A DNA stretch of 64,000 nt, from positions 186,001 through 250,000 of the forward strand of contig NZ_JAUOQE010000002.1 of assembly GCF_030547545.1 (NCBI RefSeq), in the 5' to 3' direction. The notes beneath the pieces are model-generated. The model did not search any database. It was given only the letters and a program-made list of their open reading frames with translations, and was not told the DNA's origin. This document shows, one piece after another, positions 34,886-43,858 of the stretch. Positions within the stretch are counted from its first letter, which is position 1; each line of letters opens with the position of its first letter. A program made the translations under genes and the position numbers. The DNA is from Amphritea sp. 1_MG-2023 (GTDB lineage Bacteria; Pseudomonadota; Gammaproteobacteria; Pseudomonadales; Balneatricaceae).

Positions 34886-35773
34886 ATGGCGACGATATTT
34901 GGTATTAATCTGTTTGCGCTGTCGGGGCAATTGTTGGTGGGGCTGATCAATGGATCATTCTATGCACTGCTAAGCCTTGGTCTTGCGATTATTTTTGGTT
35001 TGTTAAAAATTATAAACTTCGCGCAAGGCGCGATGTATATGCTCGGCGCTTTCTTCGCTTGGATGGCCCTTAATTACCTGGGCATCAATTACTGGTGGGC
35101 GTTGATTTTGGTGCCGTTGGCAATTGGTTTATTGGCGATTCTCATGGAGCGCTTCTTAGTGCGACCGATTGCTAACGAGGATCATCTCTACAGTTTGTTA
35201 CTAACCTTCGGTATTGCCTTGGTTTTACAGGGCGTCTTTACTCATGTGTATGGTTCATCCGGTCTGCCTTATCAGATTCCTGCGGAACTCAAAGGGGGGA
35301 CGAGACTACCGTTTATGTATCTGCCTAATTATCGCGCCTGGATTATTGTTAGTTCGCTGGTGGTCTGTTTCAGTACTTGGTGGGTGATCGAGAAAACCAA
35401 ACTAGGTGCCTACTTACGGGCCGGTACTGAAAATCCTCAGTTAATGCAGGGATTTGGTATCAACGTACCGCTGATGACGACTTTAACCTTTGGTTTTGGT
35501 GTGGCGTTAGCTGGCTTTGCGGGGGTGCTGGCGGCACCGGTGTATTCGGTGAGCCCCGATATGGGATCTAACATTCTGATTGTGGTATTTGCCATTGTGG
35601 TTATTGGCGGTATGGGATCCATCGGTGGAGCGATTTTAACTGGCCTCATGATGGGCGTAGTTGAAGGGTTAACCAAGTTTCTCTATCCGGAAGCATCGAC
35701 GACCGTTATTTTCCTGTTCATGGTGATCGTGCTGCTGGTTAAGCCTGCCGGTCTATTTGGTAAAGAGGCGTAG
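34886..35773 (+). CDS. livH: Branched-chain amino acid ABC permease LivH
   Basis: A 295-residue inner-membrane permease with about eight helices. The conserved LivH opening follows the ATG at 34886: FALSGQLLVGLINGSFYALL, then GLAIIFGLLKIINFAQGAMYMLG. The EAA-like loop region and VVIGGMGSIGGAILTGLMMGVVEG lie near the C-terminus. A GTG at 34829 would add 19 residues without family support. It pairs with LivM, 9 bases downstream. Confidence 0.92.
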   Translation: MATIFGINLFALSGQLLVGLINGSFYALLSLGLAIIFGLLKIINFAQGAMYMLGAFFAWMALNYLGINYWWALILVPLAIGLLAILMERFLVRPIANEDHLYSLLLTFGIALVLQGVFTHVYGSSGLPYQIPAELKGGTRLPFMYLPNYRAWIIVSSLVVCFSTWWVIEKTKLGAYLRAGTENPQLMQGFGINVPLMTTLTFGFGVALAGFAGVLAAPVYSVSPDMGSNILIVVFAIVVIGGMGSIGGAILTGLMMGVVEGLTKFLYPEASTTVIFLFMVIVLLVKPAGLFGKEA

Positions 35774-35782
35774 GAGTTAAAC

Positions 35783-36709
35783 ATGAAAATAAATAAACTC
35801 TACTTGTTTCTCATCGTTGTGGCATTGGTTGCACCCAGCTTAGTGTACCCCGTGTTTCTGATGAAGTTGTTGTGCTTTGCACTGTTTGCATGTGCCTTTA
35901 ATTTGTTACTTGGTTATGTCGGCCTACTGTCGTTTGGTCATGCTGCTTTTCTCGGTACTGGGGGTTATATCACCGGTTATCTGATGTTGGAAACCGGCAT
36001 TACCCCTGAACTTGGGATTCTGGCAGGAACGGTGGGAGCTGGGCTGTTAGGTGCGGTTTACGGTAAGTTGGCGGTGAAGCGTGAAGGTATCTATTTTGCG
36101 ATGGTGACCTTAGCGTTAGCGCAGCTAGCTTTCTTTTTCTATCTGCAGGCGCCGTTTACCGGTGGTGAAGATGGTTTGCAAGGGGTCCCCCGTGGCGCAT
36201 TGTTCGGTTTGATTGATCTTGCGGATAATGTCGCGATGTATTATTTCGTTTTAGCGATCTTCATCTTTGGTTTCTGGGTCGTGCATCGCACGGTGCATTC
36301 GCCGTTTGGGCAAATTTTGAAAGCCATTCGTGAAAATGAGCCGCGGGCGGTATCGCTCGGTTATAACGTCAATGATTATAAGTGGGTCGCCTTTATTATC
36401 TCCTCGGCGTTGGCTGGCTTGGCTGGTTCGACTAAGACCTTGGTATTTCAGCTGGCATCGTTAACGGATGTGCATTGGCATATGTCTGGTGAAGTGGTGT
36501 TAATGACGCTTTTAGGCGGTATGGGCACTATTTTTGGCCCACTGGTGGGGGCAGGTGTGGTGATTTCTATTCAGAACCTGTTGTCCGGTGGCGAATTGGG
36601 TAACTATATTCATATCATCATGGGGGTTATCTTTATCATCTGTGTACTGGCATTCCGTAGCGGCTTGGTGGGTGAGTTCCAAAAAATGATGAAGAAAAAC
36701 TTTAACTAA
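35783..36709 (+). CDS. livM: Branched-chain amino acid ABC permease LivM
   Basis: A 308-residue permease with multiple transmembrane helices. It carries the LivM motifs NLLLGYVGLLSFGHAAFLGTGGYITGY (about 40-66), GIYFAMVTLALAQLAFF and the ATPase-contact loop AIRENEPRAVSLGYNVNDYKW. Near the end LLGGMGTIFGPLVGAGVV matches the family. It is the last liv gene; a weak hairpin (36745-36760) lies after it, and the thiolase gene starts 130 bases downstream. Confidence 0.93.
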   Translation: MKINKLYLFLIVVALVAPSLVYPVFLMKLLCFALFACAFNLLLGYVGLLSFGHAAFLGTGGYITGYLMLETGITPELGILAGTVGAGLLGAVYGKLAVKREGIYFAMVTLALAQLAFFFYLQAPFTGGEDGLQGVPRGALFGLIDLADNVAMYYFVLAIFIFGFWVVHRTVHSPFGQILKAIRENEPRAVSLGYNVNDYKWVAFIISSALAGLAGSTKTLVFQLASLTDVHWHMSGEVVLMTLLGGMGTIFGPLVGAGVVISIQNLLSGGELGNYIHIIMGVIFIICVLAFRSGLVGEFQKMMKKNFN

Positions 36710-36839
36710 GGCGTGCGTGCTAACGATCTAAACAGTTTGTTAGTCGCCTCTCATGAGGCGATAAGGGGGATCATCGCGTGCCTCTTTTCGCCTTAAATTG
36801 AGCGCAAGGTTTATTCTATTTAAGCAGGAGTAGAGTTAA

Positions 36840-38021
36840 ATGAGTCAGGATTCAATTGTCATAGTTAGCGCTGCTCGCACGCCAATGGGTGGCATGATGG
36901 GGGCGTTAAGTGATGTGCGCTCTCCCGATTTGTGTGCGACAGCAATTAAAGCCGCGTTAGCACGGGCGGATCTTCAGGGGACGGATATTGATGAAGTGGT
37001 GATGGGCTGTGTATTGCCGGCGGGGCTGGGTCAAGCACCGGCTCGACAGGCTGCCCGTGCTGCGGGGGTCCATGATGGCGCTGGAGCGACCACCGTTAAT
37101 AAGATGTGCGGTTCCGGTATGAAAGCGGTGATGTTAGCACATGATCAGTTGAAGGCCGGACAGGTTGATATCATGGTGGCGGGGGGCATGGAGAATATGA
37201 GTCAGGCTCCTTATATGCTCCCCAAAGCGCGGGCGGGTATGCGTATGGGGCATCAGCAAGTTATCGATCATATGTTTTTTGATGGTTTGGAAGATGCCTA
37301 CGAAGGTGGTTTGATGGGCAGCTTTGCGCAACAAACGGCCGATGATTTTAATGTTAGTCGTGCCGCGATGGATGATTTTGCCATTGGCTCCTTGGAAAAA
37401 GCCCTGCAAGCGATTGAGAGTGGTGCATTTAAAGATGAGATCGCCGCCGTCACGGTCAAATCCCGTAAAGGGGAGACGGTCGTTGATACCGATGAGCAGC
37501 CCGGTAATGCCCGTATGGATAAAATTCGACAGCTTAAACCGGCCTTTAAGCAAGATGGCACAATCACCGCTGCCAACGCAAGCTCGATCTCCGATGGCGG
37601 CTCTGCGTTGGTGTTGATGCGCGAATCTGAAGCGCAAAAACGTGGTCTTAAGCCGATGGCTCGTATCGTTGCGCATTCAACCCATGCACAGTTACCTGCT
37701 GAGTTTTCTATCGCCCCGATTGGTGCCATCAGTAAAGTGCTAGAACGGGCTGGTTGGAGCAAAGATGAGGTTGATCTATATGAGATTAACGAAGCCTTCG
37801 CGGTCGTGTCTATGCTAGCCATTAGCGAGCTAGGTCTGGATGCCGATAAAGTTAACGTCAATGGTGGTGCCTGTGCGTTGGGTCATCCGATTGGCTCCTC
37901 CGGTTCCCGTATTTTGGTTACCTTACTCTATGCGCTGAAGAACTTAGGTAAAAGCAAAGGCGTCGCGAGTCTCTGTATCGGTGGTGGCGAAGCGACTGCG
38001 GTTGCCGTGGAGATGCTGTAA
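36840..38021 (+). CDS. atoB: Acetyl-CoA C-acetyltransferase (thiolase)
   Basis: A 393-residue thiolase. The acyl-carrying cysteine is C90 in NKMCGSGMKAVML. The catalytic base pair is H349 in GGACALGHPIGSSGSRI and C379 in SLCIGGGEA. It is a biosynthetic/degradative type II thiolase that interconverts acetoacetyl-CoA and two acetyl-CoA. Next to the liu/liv genes it would finish the conversion of leucine carbon once acetoacetate is activated to acetoacetyl-CoA. A strong terminator ends the unit. Confidence 0.93.
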   Translation: MSQDSIVIVSAARTPMGGMMGALSDVRSPDLCATAIKAALARADLQGTDIDEVVMGCVLPAGLGQAPARQAARAAGVHDGAGATTVNKMCGSGMKAVMLAHDQLKAGQVDIMVAGGMENMSQAPYMLPKARAGMRMGHQQVIDHMFFDGLEDAYEGGLMGSFAQQTADDFNVSRAAMDDFAIGSLEKALQAIESGAFKDEIAAVTVKSRKGETVVDTDEQPGNARMDKIRQLKPAFKQDGTITAANASSISDGGSALVLMRESEAQKRGLKPMARIVAHSTHAQLPAEFSIAPIGAISKVLERAGWSKDEVDLYEINEAFAVVSMLAISELGLDADKVNVNGGACALGHPIGSSGSRILVTLLYALKNLGKSKGVASLCIGGGEATAVAVEML

Positions 38022-38404
38022 ATCCCCGTAACACTCAAAGGTTAGCACGATCACAACAAGGCCGATGCAGGAATGTATCGGCTTTTTGGCTTTCAACGTG
38101 CGGTTGATACATCGGTCAGTTTAGTCATGCATATCTGTTGGCACGATGATGAAACGGCTTAGCGGATGTATCATTTTTTGAGTCAATGCCTGAAGGCTGT
38201 ATTGTTAAGGTTGTCGCTAATCGGCTGTTGCTGTTGGGTAAAAAATGATGTCTAGGCGCTCGTCTCCACAGGATTGCTAGCGACAGTATTGTCAATGCTT
38301 GGCAGATATACAGCGGTAATGAGTATCGCTGTGTCGTAAACGAGCATTGACCCGACATCTAGAGTCATCAAGAATAGCCATTTAATTGAGGCAGGATTGG
38401 GGCG
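38022..38404. other. Intergenic region after the thiolase gene
   Basis: It holds the thiolase terminator at 38061-38087. The remaining 38090-38404 shows no gene with homology or good coding character. A 77-codon minus-strand frame at 38125-38358 looks accidental. The promoter of the next membrane-protein gene is presumably here but is not evident. Confidence 0.55.
38061..38087 (+). terminator. Intrinsic terminator after the thiolase gene
   Basis: GCCGATGCA (38061-38069), loop GGAA and TGTATCGGC (38074-38082) form a 9-bp stem with one G-T pair, followed by TTTTT (38083-38087). It is a clear rho-independent terminator 40 bases after the stop. Confidence 0.92.
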
Positions 38405-38995
38405 ATGATGGATATGAGTTTTAAGCTGATGTTTAGTGGTTTGGCGGTGCTATTAACATTGGTCGCCTTTGTGCCTTATATTCGTTCGATTTTGACGGGT
38501 AATACTCGGCCGCATGTGTTCTCCTGGTTGATCTGGGGTATGACCACGGTGATTGTCTTCTTTGCACAAATAGAAGCGCACGGGGGGGTTGGTGCCTGGC
38601 CTATTGGTTTATCGGGGGTCGTGACGGTTGGGGTGGCGCTGTTGGCATTTTATAAGCGAGGTGATATTAGTATTACTCGCACGGATTGGGGATTCTTTAC
38701 GCTTGCACTGGCATCGCTTCCTTTTTGGTATTTTACTTCAGACCCGCTGTGGACGGTGGTAGTGCTAACGGCAGTCGATCTACTGGGATTTGGACCGACA
38801 ATCCGTAAAGCGTATGGTTTTCCTCATCAGGAGAGTCAACTTTTCTTTCTCTCATTCCTGCTGCGAAATGTTTTTGTCATCGCGGCTTTAGAGCATTATT
38901 CCCTGACTACCGTGCTCTTCCCGTTGTCTATCGCGATCGCCTGTAGCGGTTTGTTGATAGTGGTCGCTTATCGACGCAGGGTTGTCATGGCTTGA
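38405..38995 (+). CDS. PQ-loop/SemiSWEET-like membrane protein
   Basis: A 196-residue hydrophobic protein with about six to seven transmembrane helices. The first repeat (LTLVAFVPYIRSILTGNTRPHVFSWLIWG, about 17-46) resembles a PQ-loop/SemiSWEET helix pair, and a weaker second copy (DLLGFGPTIRKAYGFPHQES, about 125-145) follows. This suggests a small-molecule carrier, but the family is uncharacterised and I cannot name a substrate. It is a stand-alone gene after the thiolase terminator. Confidence 0.68.
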   Translation: MMDMSFKLMFSGLAVLLTLVAFVPYIRSILTGNTRPHVFSWLIWGMTTVIVFFAQIEAHGGVGAWPIGLSGVVTVGVALLAFYKRGDISITRTDWGFFTLALASLPFWYFTSDPLWTVVVLTAVDLLGFGPTIRKAYGFPHQESQLFFLSFLLRNVFVIAALEHYSLTTVLFPLSIAIACSGLLIVVAYRRRVVMA

Positions 38996-39384
38996 CTTGG
39001 TTCAGGTCTTAGACAGGCGAGTAGTCTGACAACTCAAGCGCCTATCATCGTCCCTCACAGGTTATGAATCGGCATTTACCCATCGTTTAGGGCATCACTA
39101 TAGCGGTGGGAGTTACAGGTGTTCGGCGGCGAGCACAGGATCAGGTGCAACGCTATGGCGGTGCTGGGTTAATCATCAATGGAGTCAGGTAGAATGGATG
39201 GGTTGCCTGCACTTATGATGCAGTTTGCCGCTGTTGTTGGTGATTTAACCGCAGTAACTGATTAATTTAACATGCTTTTTACATAGGCATTTCTCACCGG
39301 CTTTATTGGCGATAGCTGTTGTGAATAATCCTGTTGGCGTTAGAATGAATTCATTATGAGTTCACGCGATAGGGATATTTACCA
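38996..39384. other. Intergenic region with no supported gene
   Basis: These 389 bases between two membrane-protein genes hold no frame with recognisable homology, no GGA-rich RNA pattern and no clear terminator. The promoter of the downstream BPSS1780-type gene is expected near its right end, but I cannot place it with confidence. Confidence 0.5.
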
Positions 39385-40659
39385 ATGACAGATCAATTCA
39401 AAGTTGTTTTTACTGGGGCGCTGCTCAACGATCGTGAACCCGCCGCTGTAATCTCTGCCTTTGCGGAAAAATTTCGCTGTAGTGAGGCTAAGGCGCGCGG
39501 CTTAATTACGGCGGGTAAAGCAACCGTAATTAAAAGCGGATTAGAGCGACTTAAAGCGGATAAATATCAGACCGCGTTGACTGCGATTGGGCTTGAGGTT
39601 GAGGTAGTCGCCCTTAAACCAACTGCGCTATTCGGATTGGAAGGTGATGAGGCGGATAGCGATGAGACCACTAGTGGTACTGCATCAGGTCTTAGTTCAT
39701 GTCCTAAATGTGGCTCGAAAGAGCTGTCTGATGATCGCTGTCTCAGTTGTCATATTGTGATTTCTAAATACTTGGCATTGCAGGCAGGTGGTGTCGCGCC
39801 GAGGGCTTCGGAGTGGGTGGCTCGTGCGCAACCGTCTGATCAGGAGGAATGTGTTAAGAACGCTGCAGATGGTGTATCAAATTCTGCCTCAGATAATATT
39901 CAGACGAACCCCTATCGGACTCCCGAAGCCGAATTAACGCAAGCTTATGACGATGGTGATTTAACCGGCCCAGTCACGCTGCCCGCGAGTCATGGTTGGC
40001 GCTGGCTAGCAGAGGGGTTTAATCATTTTAAACTCAATCCGGTGGCATGGATTGTTGCCATTATTATTTGGCTTGTGCTGTCGACCATCATTAGCATTAT
40101 TCCCGTGATCGGTTCACTCGTGATTACCTTGTTATCACCGGTGATTACCGCCGGCTTCATGCTGGGCTGTCAGGCACAGGATGAGGGAGATGATTTTAGT
40201 ATTGGACACCTGTTTAGCGGCTTTAGTCATAATGTCGGACAGTTAATGCTGGTCGGCTTGCTCTATCTGGTCGCGATTGTTGTGATTGTTTTGGCCTTGT
40301 CTCTGTTTGTCGGTGGTGCGGTGGTTATGTTTGGCGATAACTCACAGAACATGGGGCCGGGCATGATGTCTGCGCTGTTATTACCCATGCTCATTGGCTT
40401 TCTCTGTCTCGTGCCGGTGATGATGGCGTATTGGTTTGCTCCGGTGCTGGTGGTACTGAATGATATGTCAGCGATCTCAGCGATGAAAATGAGCTTTAGT
40501 GGTTGTCTTAAAAACATGCTTCCCGGTTTGCTATATTCCATCATGATGATGGTTTTATTTGTCGTGGCGATAATTCCATTCGGTTTAGGTTTGCTGGTGG
40601 TGATACCGATGATTGTCGCCTCGATGTATACCGCTTATCGCGATATTTTCTACTCATAA
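39385..40659 (+). CDS. BPSS1780-type membrane protein with zinc ribbon
   Basis: A 424-residue protein in three parts. Residues 1-75 form a small alpha/beta domain (FKVVFTGALLNDREPAAVI, then a lysine-rich helix). Residues about 109-130 carry a zinc-ribbon pair CPKCG...CLSCH. Residues about 200-424 form a multi-helix membrane domain with FKLNPVAWIVAIIIWLVLS and ending AYRDIF, as in BPSS1780-family proteins. Function is unknown. It lies directly before the RDD gene, which starts about 13 bases after its stop, so it is probably the first gene of that operon. Confidence 0.72.
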   Translation: MTDQFKVVFTGALLNDREPAAVISAFAEKFRCSEAKARGLITAGKATVIKSGLERLKADKYQTALTAIGLEVEVVALKPTALFGLEGDEADSDETTSGTASGLSSCPKCGSKELSDDRCLSCHIVISKYLALQAGGVAPRASEWVARAQPSDQEECVKNAADGVSNSASDNIQTNPYRTPEAELTQAYDDGDLTGPVTLPASHGWRWLAEGFNHFKLNPVAWIVAIIIWLVLSTIISIIPVIGSLVITLLSPVITAGFMLGCQAQDEGDDFSIGHLFSGFSHNVGQLMLVGLLYLVAIVVIVLALSLFVGGAVVMFGDNSQNMGPGMMSALLLPMLIGFLCLVPVMMAYWFAPVLVVLNDMSAISAMKMSFSGCLKNMLPGLLYSIMMMVLFVVAIIPFGLGLLVVIPMIVASMYTAYRDIFYS

Positions 40660-40672
40660 AGTGATGCACGGA

Positions 40673-41377
40673 ATGAGCGTCAATTCGCTGACGCCTCTAA
40701 CCGATACGCTTAGCGAGCACGAAACACCAGAGGGTATTCGGCTTGAATTACGTCTAGCTGGGCCGATTGTACGTGCCTGCGCTTGGAGCATCGATATGTT
40801 GATCCGAGTCATATTGTATGGCTTGGTAGCGGCTGTATTTGCCTTCTGGGGAGGGATTGGTACCTCGTTGATGTTGATTCTATTCTTTTTGATTGAATGG
40901 TTTTATCCGCTGTTGTTTGAACTGTATAACGGTGCCTCGCCGGGTAAAAAAGCCATGGGGTTGAGGGTTATTCACGATAATGGCACGCCCATTACCTTCG
41001 CATCTTCGTTTATTAGAAACCTGTTGCGAACGGCAGACTTCTTACCGTTTCTGTATGCAACCGGTTTGCTATCGATGTTAATGAATCGAAAATTTCAGCG
41101 TCTCGGGGATTTGGCTGCTGGCACAGTCGTTATTTATCATGACAATAAACCAGAGCGGATTCAGTTGCCTGAAGTCGAACGTCGACGACCACCGGTGGAT
41201 CTGAGTGTTGATGAACAGCGCGAACTGATTCGCTTTGCCGAACGTTGTCCGCAGTTGAGTCGCGATCGGCAGATAGAGTTAGCCACGTTACTCGGCTCCG
41301 TGACGGCTAAGCGAGGTGTTGCGGCGGTCGAAGAGCTACTCGGTTATGCTGCGTGGCTGACGCGAGGTGATCGATGA
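40673..41377 (+). CDS. RDD family membrane protein
   Basis: A protein of about 234 residues with the RDD domain. ARACAWSIDMLIR-like (here VRACAWSIDMLIRVILYG) carries the conserved D. Two to three helices follow, then SPGKKAMGLRVI, SSFIRNLLRTADFLPF and FQRLGDLAAGTVVIY. A soluble tail of about 70 residues (LPEVERRRPPVDLS...) is typical of RDD proteins next to SpoIIM genes. The start at 40673 follows CACGGA; ATG 40664 is an alternative. It overlaps the SpoIIM gene by 4 bases. Confidence 0.88.
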   Translation: MSVNSLTPLTDTLSEHETPEGIRLELRLAGPIVRACAWSIDMLIRVILYGLVAAVFAFWGGIGTSLMLILFFLIEWFYPLLFELYNGASPGKKAMGLRVIHDNGTPITFASSFIRNLLRTADFLPFLYATGLLSMLMNRKFQRLGDLAAGTVVIYHDNKPERIQLPEVERRRPPVDLSVDEQRELIRFAERCPQLSRDRQIELATLLGSVTAKRGVAAVEELLGYAAWLTRGDR

Positions 41378-42357
41378 AGCAAGCGCAATTTGAAGCGCGC
41401 TATCAACCGCTTTGGTCGCGTTTAGATGAGCAACTGAAGCAACTGGAATCGTTTCGCTTTCGCCATCGTGCCGAATTACCCGCCGATCTGCCTCAGCTTT
41501 ATCGTCAACTGTGCAATCACTATGCTTTATCGCAATCACGTCGTTACAGTCCTCAGCTAGTTGAAGCGTTGCATCATTTGGTGCTCCGTGGGCATCAGCA
41601 ATTGTACCGTCGACGAGGGGCTTGGTTATGGCGTTTTTTGAGCTTTATTAGCTGTGATTTTCCGCGTAGCTTGAGACTCAATCGAGGCTATTTTGCGGTC
41701 GCGTTAGTGCTATTTTTACTACCGGCACTATTAGCGGGTGGCTATTGTTTGCATGATGATAGCTTTATCTACAGCCTGATGAGTGAGGCGGAAGTGACTA
41801 AAATGGAACAGATGTATCGCCCCGATACGGCTCGATTGGGGCGTACGCTAGAACGCAGCGCTGATTCTGACTTCGCCATGTTTGGTTTCTATATTTACAA
41901 CAATATCGGCATTGGTTTCCGTACTTTTGCGATGGGTATCTTGGCGGGAGTGGGGACGGTATTGACACTATTTTATAATGGTTTGGTGATTGGCGGTGTC
42001 GCCGGTTACCTCACGGGGCTAGGGTACAGCGAAACCTTTTGGCCGTTTGTGAGTGGCCATTCATCTTTAGAGTTGACGGCCATTGTGATCAGTGGGGCTG
42101 CGGGGCTAATGGTTGGGCGTGGCGTGCTGTGTCCCGGTCGTTATCGTCGTTTAGACGCGATTAAGCGGCAAGCGGGTAGAGCGGTGCCATTAATCATGGG
42201 GGCGGGCCTCATGTTGTTGGCTGCGGCGTTTATTGAAGCGTTTTGGTCGGCCAGTCAGATGCCAAACGTTGTTAAATATACTGTGTCGGCGATACTTTGG
42301 TTCAGCATGATCGTTTATTTTGTCTATGCTGGCAGGGGGACGAGTGGAACTCGATAA
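41374..42357 (+). CDS. SpoIIM family membrane protein
   Basis: A 327-residue stage II sporulation protein M homologue. The N-terminal 100 residues are soluble and Gln/Arg-rich (FEARYQPLWSRLDEQLKQLESF). Membrane helices follow, with SADSDFAMFGFYIYNNIGIGFRTFAMGILAG and FVSGHSSLELTAIVISGAAGLMVG. In sporulating bacteria SpoIIM recruits peptidoglycan hydrolases. In non-sporulating gammaproteobacteria it sits in MoxR/DUF58 operons with unknown role. It starts with an ATGA overlap with the RDD gene and overlaps the next gene by 14 bases. Confidence 0.9.
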   Translation: MKQAQFEARYQPLWSRLDEQLKQLESFRFRHRAELPADLPQLYRQLCNHYALSQSRRYSPQLVEALHHLVLRGHQQLYRRRGAWLWRFLSFISCDFPRSLRLNRGYFAVALVLFLLPALLAGGYCLHDDSFIYSLMSEAEVTKMEQMYRPDTARLGRTLERSADSDFAMFGFYIYNNIGIGFRTFAMGILAGVGTVLTLFYNGLVIGGVAGYLTGLGYSETFWPFVSGHSSLELTAIVISGAAGLMVGRGVLCPGRYRRLDAIKRQAGRAVPLIMGAGLMLLAAAFIEAFWSASQMPNVVKYTVSAILWFSMIVYFVYAGRGTSGTR

Positions 42358-43858
42358 GCTCGAAATATCGTTACGACAGCGCACGCCTTGGGAAGCGATT
42401 GACCTTGGCTTTGCGTTAGCGCGGCGATGGTTTATGCCGTTGTGGTTACTTTGGCTGAGTACCGCGGTGCCCTTAGGTTTGGTGTTATTTGTATTTTTCT
42501 ATGATCAGTTTTGGTTACTGATGCTGATTATTTGGTGGTTTAAGCCGCTCTATGAACCCGCCTTAATGTTTTGGTTAAGTCGTGCCGTATTTGGCGAGCG
42601 GTTGCCGATTAAAACGGTATTACGGCAGTGGTGGACGGTGGTCCGGCCGCAGTTACTGCGTAATTTAACGCTACGGCGGTTTAATCCCTCTCGTTCATTT
42701 ACCCTGCCGGTAGCGCTGCTGGAGGGATTGCAAGGAAAAATGCGTCGCAATCGTCTGCGAGTATTATCGCGACATCAACATGCGTCGGTTTGGCTGAGTG
42801 TGATCGGTATCCATCTCGAAATGGTGCTGCAGATTGCCTTCATGACCACGGTTTTTGTCTTGATACCGGAAGATTTGCGCTGGGTTAGTTTCGATGATCT
42901 TTTTTTTGCCCCGGGGCAGCTGAGTGATTGGCTGCAATTTGCCGGTGGGTTGCTGTGTCTATCGATTATCGCGCCTTTCTATACTGCTGCAGGCTTCGCA
43001 CTTTATCTTAATCGTCGTAGTGAACTGGAAGCTTGGGATATTGAAATCAGCTTTCGACGCATGGCTGAACGGCTTAAAGCGACGACTGTGGCCGGCTTAC
43101 ATCGAAGCTTGAGCGTTGTGTTGTTAGTCACGACTGTTGGGCTGATGTCTGGGTTGACGAGTTCGCCGGCGGCCGCTGCTCAGCAGGTTAATCCTCGAGA
43201 GGCGAAATCCCTGATTGAAACGGTCCTAGAGGACAAAGCGTTCGGACGGCTGGAAGAAACACACTATTGGCAATATATCGGTCAGCCTGCTGAGCCGGAG
43301 GTAACGGATAATGGCTTTCTCGATGGGCTTGAGGCATGGTTCAGTCGCGCCTCGGATTCGTTGGACGGTATGGCCGTGATGGCTAAAGCGATGGTTTGGT
43401 TTGTCGCTATGGCATTGCTTATTTTCTTACTATGGCAAGTGATTAAACAGCGTCGCTGGTTATTAGGCGCTCAGTCGAGGGCGACTGCGCCTGATAAGGA
43501 GGCTCCCGTGGCGCTTTTTGGGCTGGATTTACGTCCCGATGCATTGCCCGAGAATCCCGCCACAGCGGCACATCAATTAATGCAGCAAGGGGCTTATCGA
43601 GAAGCCTTAAGTCTATTGTATCGCGGCGCTTTAGTATATCTGGTTACGCAGTCGCAGCTTGAGATTCCCGATAGTGCGACCGAGGGAGAATGTGAAAAGC
43701 TGGTGAGCGCGAGTCAGTCAGCGCGTGATGCCGAGTATTTTAGTCATTTGACGCTGCATTGGTTACGTATGGCGTATGGCCATATGCCGCCGTCAGAGGC
43801 ATCGCTGTTGAGTTTATGTGAACGTTGGCGAGAGGTGTATGGCCGTGTCAACGATTAA
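42344..43858 (+). CDS. DUF4129 domain membrane protein
   Basis: A protein of about 504 residues from the GTG at 42344, which follows AGGGGG; a TTG at 42320 is the longer option. Several helices in the first 250 residues are followed by a signal-like segment near 265-280. A periplasmic part and another helix (MVWFVAMALLIFLLWQVI) come next. The DUF4129 domain ends the protein (AYREALSLLYRGALVYLV, then HLTLHWLRMAYG). DUF4129 domains are associated with transglutaminase-like and MoxR operons. It overlaps both neighbours, indicating tight translational coupling. Confidence 0.85.
   Translation: MELDKLEISLRQRTPWEAIDLGFALARRWFMPLWLLWLSTAVPLGLVLFVFFYDQFWLLMLIIWWFKPLYEPALMFWLSRAVFGERLPIKTVLRQWWTVVRPQLLRNLTLRRFNPSRSFTLPVALLEGLQGKMRRNRLRVLSRHQHASVWLSVIGIHLEMVLQIAFMTTVFVLIPEDLRWVSFDDLFFAPGQLSDWLQFAGGLLCLSIIAPFYTAAGFALYLNRRSELEAWDIEISFRRMAERLKATTVAGLHRSLSVVLLVTTVGLMSGLTSSPAAAAQQVNPREAKSLIETVLEDKAFGRLEETHYWQYIGQPAEPEVTDNGFLDGLEAWFSRASDSLDGMAVMAKAMVWFVAMALLIFLLWQVIKQRRWLLGAQSRATAPDKEAPVALFGLDLRPDALPENPATAAHQLMQQGAYREALSLLYRGALVYLVTQSQLEIPDSATEGECEKLVSASQSARDAEYFSHLTLHWLRMAYGHMPPSEASLLSLCERWREVYGRVND

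Noticed and set aside
36745-36760. Hairpin CGCCTC-TCAT-GAGGCG after livM
   Set aside because: The 6-bp stem is followed by purines rather than T, so it is too weak to call a terminator.
37134-37676. 180-codon minus-strand frame, and another at 37298-37861
   Set aside because: Both are antisense shadows of the thiolase gene, whose catalytic motifs are intact.
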